A DNA stretch of 64,000 nucleotides from positions 13,939,160 to 14,003,159 of the forward strand of contig CAJVGC010000001.1 in the NCBI GenBank assembly GCA_910822075.1, read 5' to 3'. The stretch is from Senecio squalidus. Lineage: Eukaryota; Streptophyta; Magnoliopsida; Asterales; Asteraceae. The notes beneath the pieces were generated by a model. It saw only the letters and a list, made by a program, of their open reading frames with translations. It had not been told where the DNA came from and did no database searches. A program made the translations under genes and the position numbers. Of this stretch, positions 35,777 through 47,303 are shown piece after piece. Position 1 is the stretch's first letter, and each line of letters opens with the position of its first letter.

Positions 35777-36230
35777 TATTTAAAGTTTTGTATTGAAAAC
35801 AAAGAGTAAACATACTAGTAATAATATAAGAACACGAATTAGGGTTTATGATTTTCGAACCTTGAACAAGAATGACGGAATTCGGATTTATATATAATGA
35901 ATATGATGATCAGAAGATGAAATCACGAAGGTGTTGCTGTCCCAAACAGAATACGAACTGGAGTTTAAGAACTCAAAATTCGAAATTTGTATATATAGTG
36001 AGAGTTTGAATTACTTACTAGCACTTGAATGATTTTAAACTCGAAAACTTGGAAAGATGATGAACTGATTATGAAAGTCGAATGGCATGAAGGAGTAGTC
36101 GAATATTTACAGCCGGGAAAGGGAGGCTGATCGATTTAGGGTTAGAGAAATAATAAAATCGATTTTGGTTACAAGAGTTTAAGGGTGCGGGTTATGGGAA
36201 TTTCCATGGGTGGGTTTTTTTTATTTTAAT
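33640..36230 (-). other. Probable degraded gypsy-type LTR remnant
   Basis: The order of landmarks parallels the X and G LTRs on minus: a GTTGGTGTGAGTTCG block at ~33898, a CTACGAAAACTCACC block at ~34574 and a long non-coding middle. Sequence identity is low and neither terminus is recognisable. No gene is supportable; the open frame at 35412-35813 merely crosses a (TA)n run. Confidence 0.35.
35688..35773. repeat. (AT)43 microsatellite
   Basis: An uninterrupted 86-bp AT dinucleotide run. Long perfect runs like this are hypervariable. Confidence 0.98.
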
Positions 36231-36277
36231 CTTAGGATCTTCTAGTATGACCCATGGACCAATATAATATATATTAC

Positions 36278-37360
36278 TCATGTGCGAAATCTAGTTTTCC
36301 AAAAATAAGCTTTTTCTATATTACGACACCAGGCACAGTACCCTTATCGATCGTAGTATAGCATAGGCAAATCTCGGGTTCAAACACGGGGACTATTATA
36401 AATTGAGTTATTTAGCTCGATAAGTAACTAGTAACAAGTGGGGGTTTTTATAATTAAACTAACAATAATAACGATTAAAATTGGTTTTGATTCAAGATTA
36501 AATAAGGACGCTTGCTTGGACCGTTCACGAATATATAATCTTTCCTAAGTATGAAATGCTGATAAACTTATAATTTAAAACCCAAGTTCCTTTCGAATAC
36601 CGGATTTCTCCAATTACTTAACCTTGCAACCGTTCCTTTCGAATACGGTTAACACCCCAAATATTTGTGCATAAAGTATCAAGCCGATGTGTGAGAATTA
36701 ATTTATAAACTTCCTTTCGAATAGTTTACTAATCAATAAACCGATTTCTCTTAATTTATCAACTAGCGTTTGTGTTTAATCTTACTAATTCAAATTGTTG
36801 TTAGCGATTCCTTTCGAATACCGCAAACTTTTAACCAACTATAGACCGGTTGATTGTTTCGTTCCTATTTTAGTAAAAATTACGAATTCCTTTCGAATAC
36901 CCGTTTTTAGTTTACCAAACAAAAATATACACAATTTAATAATTTCTTAAACCTTAAACCCAAACGGATCCCCAATTAACCAAACACACATCAATCAAGA
37001 AATTTCATACTCAAAATTAATTATACAAGCGATCACATATCCAAACAAGCGTATAACAAAATAAGCTATACATAATTGAAATTAAACATGAAATATAAGA
37101 AAAAAGTCATAATCATACCAAGTGTTCGATTAAATGCCAATGTATAAAGTATCCCAAATTGAAATGAAATTGTATCCAAAATGATAAACAAATGAAAAAC
37201 TGTGAAAAACTTGCTAACGATTCTTCAAAAATTACGGAAATAAAATGATTGTTGCTTGCTTCCTCTCCCAATGTAAGTAATACGGGGTCTATCCATTACG
37301 TTTTGACACAAAAACATAACAAATGTCGCGAATAAATATGTATATAATTGAGCGAGATCA
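36278..37360 (-). repeat. 3' LTR of A1, carrying a 287-bp internal deletion
   Basis: Matches 40159-41528 but lacks the segment equivalent to ~41157-41443. The breakpoint lies in a shared AATG, suggesting microhomology-mediated loss. It contains five TTCCTTTCGAATA words (36587, 36633, 36711, 36808, 36887). The element-strand PPT GTATGGGGGGTT abuts it at 37361-37372. Confidence 0.88.
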
Positions 37361-37372
37361 AACCCCCCATAC

Positions 37373-38593
37373 TTAACCATTTGCTTGTCCTAAGCAAATT
37401 TGACATAAAACTACTCTAAATTTACAAAAATATACAACTTAAGAAAAGCTAAGGAATCATGGGCTCATACATTTAAAGACATTCTGATGTTAATAATTAA
37501 AGATATGGGTGAAATTCCTAGATCGTAAACCGTCTACGAATATCAAAAGTTACTAAATTACTTAAGTAAATAAAAACCGCAATTTTCTAATGTTAATTCC
37601 TAATTTATCCCCTAGTTTTGATATGTCCAAATAACCTCCCCTTTTCCCTCACTCTCCAACCTAAGTTGAAGCGATCAACATTTTGGGCCGACCCCTATAC
37701 CGCCTTGCTTTCGGGGGAATACCTTAAAATATCACAAAACCATTTTTTCTTCTTTTTGTTTCTTCTTTCTTTTGAGAATTTTTGGTTAGTCCACTCATTT
37801 TGCTTTCCTCTCACTTTTGTTCACTTCAAATACTAATAATTTATTATTTTATATTTTCTTTGAAGTGAACGGTTTTGGTAACAGGATTTGAGTCTTCGTT
37901 ATAGTGAGGATGAGTTCAATTTGTTGACGGGAAAGACCTATGGCCTTTTTCTTCGCCTCTAACTCTCTTTTGGGATTAAGTGATACTAGGATTCCCCAAC
38001 TACCCCCGAAAGGGTGCAGGAACTACAAGGGCTCGGTACTAAGGATATCTAGCGGTTATCCGAATTTAAGATTTTTCGGGAAAGTTTAAGGAACTAAGAC
38101 TAGGAAACCTAAATTCTTACTTACAAATATTTTATTAACTAGAGATGTTCCTAAACAATTTCACGTTAAATTACCGGAATACAGTTAAATATACAAGTCC
38201 CTATCATTTTCCCTAACTACGTTTAAGCGTTTTTTATTTTTATTTTTTATATATTAAGACTCAAATGGGACAAAATAAAAAACATAATGGATACGAGAGG
38301 GAATATTAAACTAGCAAATTTCCCGACATCCCCCCATACTTATTTAACGCATTGTCCCGAATGCGTTCCAAACTAGAAACTAAAAAGAAAATCAAATAAT
38401 ACAAAAATAAAAGAAAAGAAAAGAAAAGCAAACTCGGGTTGCCTCCCGTAAAGAACTTTGTTTTTATTGTGAGTCTATAGCTCGACTCGTCCTCCGTGCA
38501 CACACACAAACTAACTTTGAAATCGAAGTTTCCCCCGATTTCCTTCCTCGTGTAAATTCCTCAATATGTAATATCCCCCAACACACCTACGAA
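37373..38593 (-). other. Non-coding 3' region of A1
   Basis: Lies between the gag remnant and the PPT. Short open frames (for example 37618-37836) have no recognisable content. No pol domain could be found in any frame. Confidence 0.6.
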
Positions 38594-39945
38594 TCAAATC
38601 ATCAAAAAGAATTTCATAATTAGAAACAATGAGCTCATCGTGCGTTTTGGCCCATGCGTCAAGCCACTCCTTGGTTTCCCCCATGATCGAAACATCCTTC
38701 CATCGTCTATAGTAGACATCTTTTCCCCCATACTCATCCTTTTTAGCACCATTCCCAATTGGTTTCCCTTTGCAAAATCATCCGCCTTCAAAGGGTCCTC
38801 ATTTTTGTCATCTATACCTTGCAAAACTTTTTCTTTTTCCAAACAAGTTAGAATAAAAATAAAGTCAACGGGTTTTTCGAGTAGAGCTTTAAACTTTGGA
38901 CTTAAGTCCTTATTGACTTTGAGCTGTGCACAAGGTTCACCATCATGTGCTTCCATGGTTACTTTCTCCACTTTCGTTTCAAGTCCCAAATCCTTTTCAC
39001 CTTCATCCTTGGTTTCGTTCTTAGTAACGACCGGTTTCGTGATCAAATCAAACATCCTCTCAAATTCTCCTAGAGTGATGTCTCCGTTGATAGTACTATC
39101 AACCTCTCCCATTCCCGTTCCAAGAAGTTATTCCAATTCCAAATCCAAACTCTTCTCTTTCCTCAAGCGTTGTGGGTACGAGATTCTTGGATTGTATGCT
39201 TTAGTTGGTGTAGTTGTGTCCGGTTTTGGTGCCCCGTCTTCACTTTGGACCATTGGTTCATTCCACACTTGATCCTCCACCTCTAACTCAACTTTTTGGT
39301 CATTTTCGGGGTCTGGAGTCTCAATGCGCCGCATTGGATTTGACTGCGCCACATTAGATAAAGTGGAAAACGCATTTGGCAATCTGAGCCTGGAATGTGT
39401 CGCACTTGGCTATAGGTGCGGCGCATTCCACACAGGGTTCCCATATTTTTGTTTTCGATTCCGTTTTGCTCCTCCTCCTTCCCATAGCTGAAACCCGATC
39501 GTGTAGAAATTGCGTTCACTTGCTCGTTCCTTTGATTAGGTGTTTGATACCTTGAACCTTGGTTAGATTGACCACTTTGGTTGTTTGAAGGTCTCGGGTT
39601 TGGTTGGGTAGAATTCGGTAATTTGACCCGTTGGCCGATTTGCAAACCTTTCGTTCACAAGTTCAAACCTCCGCTCTAAGTCTTGTAAACTCGCTTAGGT
39701 ATTTCTTTGAACTTTGTCAATTTTCTCGTGAAACACCTTTAACGAGTTTGTAATTAAGTCATTCTCCGGCTCTTGAACATGAATCTTTCATCATGTCTTT
39801 CAAACTCACATTCTCTTCCTCGTGTCTCAACCTTCCATTTTGTTGGTCTCCATAACCGAAATTCCCACATTGGTTTTGATATCTCCCTCGAATTTGATCA
39901 CATTATTCCGAGTAGTGTGGCCCTCCACACGTTTTACACCCATAA
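38594..39945 (-). pseudogene. Athila-like Gag remnant with zinc finger
   Basis: Going down from 39945: a C-x2-C-x3-H-x4-C finger (CKTCGGPHYSE, then a TAA before the last Cys) lies at ~39938-39903. Next is an Asn/Gln-rich piece ending VNAISTRSG (39645-39283). After a frame change, the piece with NPRISYPQRLRKEK (39382-39128) and the piece 39112-38594 continue in one frame past a TAA. FKALLEKPVDFIF and a YEILFDDLIRR-like end close it. AISTRSG and PQRLRKEK are Athila gag/pre-protease landmarks. Stops and a frameshift disable it. The linker carries four GCGCC words that also occur in the LTR. Confidence 0.7.
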
Positions 39946-40134
39946 AATCGCCTTAACACCATTTTTCCTAAAAACCTTTTCCGGGTCGGAAAACGGACTA
40001 AAAACGTGTTTCCCTTTTGAACTCGTGAACATCCACCACCTATAAATCCTGAAAATCACAACACTAACAAACAATAACGTGAAAAATATCCAACACCTAA
40101 TAAAACACAAAAACTAAAACTCAATTAAATCAAG

Positions 40135-40152
40135 TCCCCGGCAGCGGCGCCA
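40135..40152 (-). other. Primer binding site of A1, tRNA-Asp type
   Basis: On minus: TGGCGCCGCTGCCGGGGA, 6 bp inside the 5' LTR. It complements the tRNA-Asp 3' end used by Athila-type elements. Confidence 0.9.
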
Positions 40153-40158
40153 AAAACT

Positions 40159-41528
40159 TGATGTGCGAAATCTAGTTTTCCCAAAATAAGCTTTTTCTAG
40201 ATTACGAAACCGGGTCAGTGTACCCTTATCGATCGTAGTATAGTATAGGAAAATATCGGATTCGAACACGGGGACTATAATAAATTGAGTTATTTAGCTT
40301 GATAAGTAACTAGTAACAAGTGGGGTTTTTGTAATTAAACTAACAATAATAACGATTAAAACTGGGTTTGATTCAAGATTTAATAAGGACGCTTGCTTGG
40401 ACCGTTCACGAATATATAATCTTTCCTAAGTATGAAATTCTGATAAACTTCTAATTTAAAACCCAAGTTCCTTTCGAATACCGGATATCTCCAATTACTC
40501 AGCCGTGCAACCGTTGCTTTCGAATACGGTTTACACCCCAAATAATTGTGCATAAAGTACCAAGCCGATGTGTGAGAATTAATTTATAAACTTCCTTTCG
40601 AATAGTTTACTTATCAATAAACCGATTTCTCTTAATTTATCAACTAGCGTTTGTGTTTAATCTTACTTATTCAAATTTTTGTTAGCGATTCCTTTCAAAT
40701 ACCGCAAACTTTTAACCAACTATAGACCGGTTGATTGTTTCGTTCCTATTTTAGAAAAAATAACGAATTCCTTTCGAATACCCGTTTTTAGTTTACCAAA
40801 CAAAAATATAAACAATTTAATAATTTCTTAAAGCTTAAACCCAAACGGATCCCCAATTAACCAAACAAACATCAATCAAGCAATTTCATATTCAAAATTA
40901 ATCATACAAACGATCACATATCCAAACAAGCGTATAACGAAATTAGCTACGCATAATTGAAATTAAACATGAAATATAAGAAAAAGTCATAATCATACCA
41001 AGTGTACGATGAAATGCTAATGTATAAAGTACCCCAAATTGAAATGAAATTGTATCCAAAATGATAAACAAATGAAAAACTGTGAAAAACTTGCTAACGA
41101 TTCTTCAAAAATTACGGAAATAAATTGATTGTTGCTTGCTTCCTCTCCCAATGATTGAGAAGAAAGGGAGATCGTGATGAGATGATATTTTTTCGTCTTT
41201 TTAATGTAGTCACAAAAGACCCTTCATTGTCCTCCATCAATAGCAATTAAGCAGAATTTTGTAACAGCAAAAACCGTGAATGCGCCGCACCTATAGGAAA
41301 ATGCGCCGCATTCTCTACTCAGTAGTCTCAATGCGATTTTCTTTCTTAAGGATTGCGGCCCATTGCTAAAAATTTCCAAAATTTTCTTCCTTTTGCTCCA
41401 AATGTGTTAAAACACCTAAAATACATATTTTACACAAAATGTAAGTAATACGGGGTCTATCCATTACGTTTTGACACAAAAACAAAACAAATGTCGCGAA
41501 TAAATATGTATATAATTGAGGGACATCA
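40159..41528 (-). repeat. 5' LTR of A1
   Basis: 1370 bp, TGATGT..ACATCA. It has the full-length form including the GCGCCGCA word cluster (41279-41360) that the other LTR has lost. The TTCCTTTCGAATA words recur, two of them mutated. Confidence 0.9.
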
Positions 41529-41533
41529 ATTAC

Positions 41534-42272
41534 TAACACTTAATCTTTATTAAATAATAAGGCCAAACATAACATTTCGGGTTTATTGTGTGGGCTAAAC
41601 GAAAAATAAAAAGACTACAACGAAAACTAAACAATTTTCCGAATACACGACTTAACGAATTAAAAATCTTGAAACCAAAATAAAATATATAACCCGAGAA
41701 TACTAATTCCAGATAAAATAGAAAGTTTATGTGTTATGATTTAATTAGTTACAACAATGCTCAACCTTTAATTTTCGAAAACTAAAGTAGAAGCTCGATA
41801 CTCATGCAAAGGTGATTTTTAACATCTAACAGAAAATCTAGATTTAAAATAATGATGATTACGTAAAACCTTTACATTGAAATATTCACGTCTAAAAAGA
41901 ATAAGTTGTAAAATAAGAATACGTATATCACACGATCACAATTAGAAAGTACGAACTCAAATAAAAGTTTAAAAAAGTAAGCCATTTTCGCTTAGAGACT
42001 GACATATAATAGTGATTTTTGATGACGGTTGTCACAAAAGACGGGAATTAACCACCATTGTTTAAACAAAGAATTACAATACTCATCATAATTTTAACAT
42101 AGATATAAAAACAAAAGCTATCATATGCTAACTTTTAAATGAATGTAAACTTAAAAGTTATCTTTTAATATTCAAACCAACTAGTTTAACCTTAAATCAA
42201 TAAACATTTTATTCATTATAAAAAAACTTATTAATAAATGTCAAAATAAATAATCACAAACTCTAATTTCAT

Positions 42273-42336
<64 letters not shown>

Positions 42337-42372
42337 ATGTCTTATATTTCTAATTTCCGAACTTAAGATTTA
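41534..42372. other. Non-coding AT-rich spacer with (AT)n
   Basis: No gene. A perfect (AT)28 run lies at 42277-42332, next to the TTA target of the following transposon. Confidence 0.7.
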
Positions 42373-44335
42373 GAGCACCCGGAGTGATAATCACGATTCT
42401 GGTGATTATGGGATTACTTTTGCTGACGTGGTAGTGAGAATCATGATTATGAGATTTTGGATGGTATGATAATGAGGATTGTGGGTGATTGTGGGAGTTG
42501 TGGGACCTAGTTTTTTTTTTTTTCTTAAAACATTTAAATAAGATAAATATAACATTTTATTAAAATAAAAAACAAAACTCCAATAATTAAAATAAAAATA
42601 CAAAAACATACAATAAAAAAAATACAATACAATAATTAAAAAAAAAATACAACATATTAATTAAAAAAAGCTAACGTTGTCGATAGTTATTCGGAAGTGT
42701 CGAAATGTAGGTCACGAGATCCTCCCCGAGTATGTTGTGTGTGGTCCTGTCTCTAATCTCTCTGTTAATTCGGATACGTTCGTTGACTCTATCGTTATAA
42801 CTTCTCGGAACACCCGTAACCGGAGGAGCATACCATTCCTCGGCATCACATATCGACTGTCCGTTGTCTTCAACAATCATGTTGTGTAATATAATAGCCC
42901 CATACATAACTCTTCTTAACTTGTTCATCTTTTAAAATATAGTTGCATTTTTTATAACACCCCAACGACCTTGAAGAACACCGAATGCCCGTTCGATATC
43001 CTTTCTCGCACTCTCTTGAAAATGTTTGAATTTTTGACGAGGTTCGTCAAATGGGTACGAGAAAGCTTTAACAAATGTCGACCACTCCGGATATATACCG
43101 TCTGCATGGTAATATCCTTTATCGTACTCGTGGCCGTTGACGGTGAATCTGTAGTCTGGGGATGAGTAGTTGAGCATATCACGAAACAACGATGATTGTT
43201 TAAGCACGTTGATGTCGTTGTTCGACCCCGCGACACCGAAGTAAGCATGCCATATCCATAGATCGTACGAGGCAACAGCTTCCAACATAACCGTTGGATA
43301 ACCATAGTCACCTCGTGTGTATTGACCTTTGTATGCATTTGGACATTGATCCCATTTCCAATGCATACAATCGATGCTACCAAGCATACCCTTAAACCCG
43401 TGAACCTCATCGTGTTTTTGATATAAACGATTAACATCATCTTGTGTTGGGACTCTTAGATAAACGTTTGTATAAAGATGGATTACACATTTTAAAAAAT
43501 TATCTAAGGATTCAGTTTATGTTCTTTCTGACATTTGTAAATATTTGTCGAAGGCGTCCGGAATAATCCCACACTCCATCATACGAATAGCGGACGTGCA
43601 TTTATGTAAACAACTAAAACCCATTTTACCCGTTGCATCGGGGCGTTGTTTGAAATAGTTAAAATAGTCGGGCAAAGGTTCTACATAGTAATTAGATATA
43701 CGTTCGACTATTATGAGGAAAAGAGGTCTTCTCATACGAAATCGTCTACGGAAATATTCATCTGGGTATAAGCTTTCGCCTGAGAAGTAATGTCGTAACA
43801 CATTTTCGTTTCCTTTGGCCCGATCGCGGTTGATATAACGCCTTTTCTTTTTCTCAGTACGACGTGAAATTTCCGCCTCATTTTCTTCCATCTCAATTTG
43901 TTCGATAGCTTGTGCCGCCTTGACTAGAACTTCGATCTATTCGGAGTCGGAAGATGACGAATCTGTAACATCGTGATCGGTTGACGAATTCGAACTCATT
44001 TTTTGTTGTATATAGTTTTTAGAAAAAGATTGAGATAGAATGAGACTGAGAAATGATGTTAATTTTTGGTTAAGTTGTGGGGGTATTTAATGGTAAAATT
44101 GTGGTTTAAAAAAAAAAAAAAAATTAAAATACCAACAGTTAGAAATCTAGCCGTTGGTTTTTAATTTTTTTTTTTAATTTTATTAAAACAATAGTTTGAA
44201 GAAAAAAACATAAAAAAAACACAAAACCCACAACGGCTCGTTATAGCCACAACGATTTCGAGATCGATGATAACGAGCCAACCCCCTCGTTCTGGGCACC
44301 ACAACGAGCCCAGAACGAGGCCACTCCGAGTGCTC
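42373..44335 (-). mobile_element. PIF/Harbinger DNA transposon, family B
   Basis: 1963 bp with TIRs GAGCACCCGGAGTG and (reversed) GAGCACTCGGAGTG, flanked by TTA on both sides (42370-42372 and 44336-44338). It encodes a transposase pseudogene on minus. The TIRs and protein differ clearly from family A. Confidence 0.93.
42671..43999 (-). pseudogene. PIF/Harbinger transposase, family B, three in-frame stops
   Basis: A single frame of ~442 codons runs from ATG 43999 to 42671 with no intron. It is interrupted by TAG ~20 codons in (~43939), TAA at 43517-43519 and TAA at 42932-42934. There is no frameshift. Catalytic blocks are visible: GSIDCMHW, HADGIYPEW and DIERAFGVL, plus SNNDINVL. RRFRMRRPLFL and KCTSAIRMM mark the N-terminal half. 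Base substitutions alone account for the stops, so inactivation is fairly recent. Family A has an intron near the point where family B reads straight through. Confidence 0.92.
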
Positions 44336-44339
44336 TTAG

Positions 44340-44534
44340 AATCACAACATATACATTCAGTTATTTGGTTGGGCCCCAAAATAACTATTTAAAACCCAAA
44401 TCCAATCCAAAACCAATAGTTAATTTCAGTTAGAGTAAATTATTCGAACCAAATCCAAACAAACCAATCTACATAAACCAAATTCATTTAAATTAGGTGG
44501 TTTTTCGTATTATACCATTCAATGAACACCCTTA
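44340..44534. mobile_element. hAT-like MITE, right-end fragment
   Basis: It ends GAACACCCTTA (reversed TAAGGGTGTTC), matching the left-end fragment at 32485. The inside is rich in AAACCAA / CCAAATCC. The left terminus has been lost, perhaps at the PIF insertion. Confidence 0.4.
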
Positions 44535-44539
44535 GCTCA

Positions 44540-45190
44540 CATAATTGAACTTTGAACCCCAAAACCTCCCAAATATAACTTAGAAATTAGACAATTTGTC
44601 ATGCAAGCTACAATCTTGTATATTTCATACTTTATTTAAATTAATTTAACCTTTTGTAAATTGAAAAAGGGTATACTTTGATTTTGTTGTTACCAAAAAG
44701 ACTCGAACTTAACATCTACAAGACCAAGGGCGGGGACCTCGAGTGCCTTAACAAGCTGATGGAGAGTGAGTTTTGCTAATACTTTCGATCACAATTATAT
44801 ACTTATAATAATTATTTTTCGATTATTTTGGAGCTTCAAAAAACTCGGGGTCCTTTGCGGCCGTGTACCTTGCACTCCCTCAATTCTGATCATGCTTATT
44901 AAAGCATCGTCTTAACCATTTTTATACTCCCTATTCAAAGTAAAACTTAAATTAAGAATAATACAAATGATGTAGGTTTTCTCTGTTTATGTTTATCGAA
45001 AAAGATGAGTCTTTTAACTAAAATATACGACCTATAGATATATCTTCCTCATCATCGTGGATCTTTTTCCTGAATGTTGGGTATAAAGGTTCATTTGTGA
45101 CCTCTTACTAATACATTGTGACGGTCAACGAGTAAACCATCTTAGTAATAGTTATCACGTAAATCCACTCTTCTTATTGCTTTAAGTTAC
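44540..45190. other. Non-coding AT-rich spacer
   Basis: No gene or defined repeat seen. Confidence 0.6.
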
Positions 45191-45193
45191 TTA

Positions 45194-45285
45194 GGGGACG
45201 GTTGTTTCAAAGTGAGGAATGAGAAAAGAATGGGAAAAGCAATGAAAGAGGGGTTAACCCCTATTAACCTCAATCAAGCACACCC
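45194..45285. mobile_element. Tourist-type MITE, 92 bp
   Basis: Ends GGGGACGGTTGTTTC and (reversed) GGGTGTGCTTGATTG, flanked by TTA on both sides. The size, TWA target and end sequence fit the Tourist (PIF/Harbinger) group. Confidence 0.75.
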
Positions 45286-45559
45286 TTAGTATAAAAGATG
45301 AATAAGCGACATGGTACAACATCTTTTTGGTAAAAGCATATTCATATCCACTCTTCAACACTTTATGACGTCACGTCTCGTATCAAATAACATCCAGTAA
45401 AATGTTATAAAATTTATCATGTTATCATAAAATATGAACACATACATCTTAAAACACATTATTTAAATATATATTATATATATTTATTATTCTTGATAAA
45501 TTGATATATGTGTGAAAGAGAATTTTTTTTATTAATTTGTATCCATTAGATCAAATTAA

Positions 45560-45782
45560 GGTGATGCTTGGTTGAAGGTATTAGAAGGTAATGGATGAAA
45601 ATGAAAATGATTGATAGAGGTTGGTTTGTTATAAAGTAATCAATCATTACCCACTAACGAGTAATATCCATTACCCTACAAATTGAGGTTAATGAAGCTA
45701 GTTAATCAATTTATCCCATTATATTCCTTTATATCCCATTATCTTTCTCATTCCCATTTCCTTTTTTGAACCAAGCACGCCC
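45560..45782. mobile_element. Tourist-type MITE, 223 bp
   Basis: Ends GGTGATGCTTGGTT and (reversed) GGGCGTGCTTGGTT, flanked by TAA on both sides (45557-45559 and 45783-45785). Related ends to the 92-bp element nearby, but a different inside. Confidence 0.85.
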
Positions 45783-45785
45783 TAA

Positions 45786-47300
45786 GAACTAATCATGACC
45801 ATTTAAATTATGTGTTTATTCAACTAGAATGTTTGTCCTAATTTTGACTTTGTTTTTTAACATTAAAAACAGATGAGTTTTTCTTATTTGTAACCGCTGG
45901 ATAATAATGAGGTTCATTTACTCCTTTTAAATAGATAAGTTAGTTCTTATTTAGAGGCGCATGGTTAAAATGTGAACTCCTGATGTTAATAAGAAAAAAA
46001 TCAATAACCGATTTAATCAACTAGCATCATGATCCTAAATCCCAAAATCATTATATATGTTTAAACATGAACCATAAATAGAATTTGATTTCAGAAGATC
46101 CAAATGAATTATGATGGTGGCATAGTGGGTACAACTCTTTTCTCTTGGACGTGAGTTTTGATTATTTATGCACAAAACAAGGTTAAAAAGGTTTGTCAAT
46201 GCTATATTTGTTTTTTCCTTAACAAATCTTTCACTAGTTGTGTTTTATTATCAAATATGGTCTTGTGTTCTAAATGAATAAACTGATGCACTCACCTCCA
46301 TATATAAATGGACATGCAAATATCAAATATGGTCTTGAGTTCAAGATGTTGCATAAATCGATAAAGTTATCGGGTTAGTAGATTGCTCTCATGGAGTACA
46401 TTACTATCCTATTTAAGAAAAGTGTTACAGAGGTCGGGTACATCGAAAGAAGAATGTGGGCTCAATTCTTCTTACCAATGTAGTGGCTTATTCAAACTTT
46501 TTAAAATCCATCCGAGCTATCCTAACATGTCTTTGATTGTATATTCAGCTTTTATGTATCGTTGTTGTTGGCAGGTGTGTGCTTTGTTCCAATGATCCAA
46601 GCATAATTGCTCGAGAGCCCGTGTCATGATCAACCTACCCCATTTTGGGTACAAATTCAGAAATTGGTTGCCCACATAGTCGGCTTTGTACCTACTTTGA
46701 TGTTTTTAGTAGGCTCTCAAAAGTATAATTTTAAACTCAACTTAATTAAATGATTATGATCATAGTTTTGCTTTTTTCGATAGATATGTCCAATGAACAT
46801 GGCTTTGGGGACTAGGGTGTCACCCATTTGGCTTGTGAGTCCACTTTTTGTGAAGCATATCGTCCGTTACAACTGAAGAGGGGTGTCAAGGAAGTTCGTG
46901 AACCAATCAATTGCCATAATAGATATGTTTATTTTCTACAATGATTTTGTTTAGATGTTAGTATATTCCAAGTTTTACAAAATTGTTTGTTACGTAGCAT
47001 GTTTTAGTACGTATAAAAAGAAAGTTGAATTAGAATAAAGTAAAGTCATATTATAAAAAAATGATTTTTGTTCAATTAAATAAATATACCGGAGCAATGC
47101 ATGTTATGATAATTATATACATAAAGTCACTTTTCTTATTAGTTAAAGTCAAAAAATTATTGAATGGAATAATTCAAACCTAATCCTACCGAATTTTTTA
47201 TCCAAAGCTACAAAATCTAAGAATGATTCAAACTTGTGTCTATTACTAGTCCCTATCATCAATATCTCCTACATGTAAATTTAGTTGACATAGTCCACTA
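45786..47300. other. Non-coding stretch
   Basis: No supportable gene. A slightly GC-richer part at about 46380-46900 has short broken open frames that could be a decayed gene fragment, but I recognise nothing in them. Confidence 0.5.
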
Positions 47301-47303
47301 TAA

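Larger units (their letters stand above)
36278..41528 (-). mobile_element. Athila-like LTR element 'A1', gag-only and non-autonomous
   Basis: Flanked by an exact ATTAC duplication (36273-36277 and 41529-41533). The LTRs are 36278-37360 (3') and 40159-41528 (5'), bounded TGATGT..ACATCA (the first is mutated to TCATGT). The inner 2.8 kb holds a PBS for tRNA-Asp, a gag remnant and a non-coding 3' part; no protease, RT or integrase is seen. tRNA-Asp priming, the C-x2-C-G-G-x-H knuckle and the PQRLRKEK block point to the Athila branch of Ty3/gypsy. Confidence 0.88.

Noticed and set aside
35412..35813. 133-codon ORF with an Ile-Tyr repeat
   Set aside because: It crosses the (AT)43 microsatellite; the repeat is the translated dinucleotide.
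46380..46900. Possible decayed host gene
   Set aside because: Short broken frames only; no recognisable domain or splice pattern.
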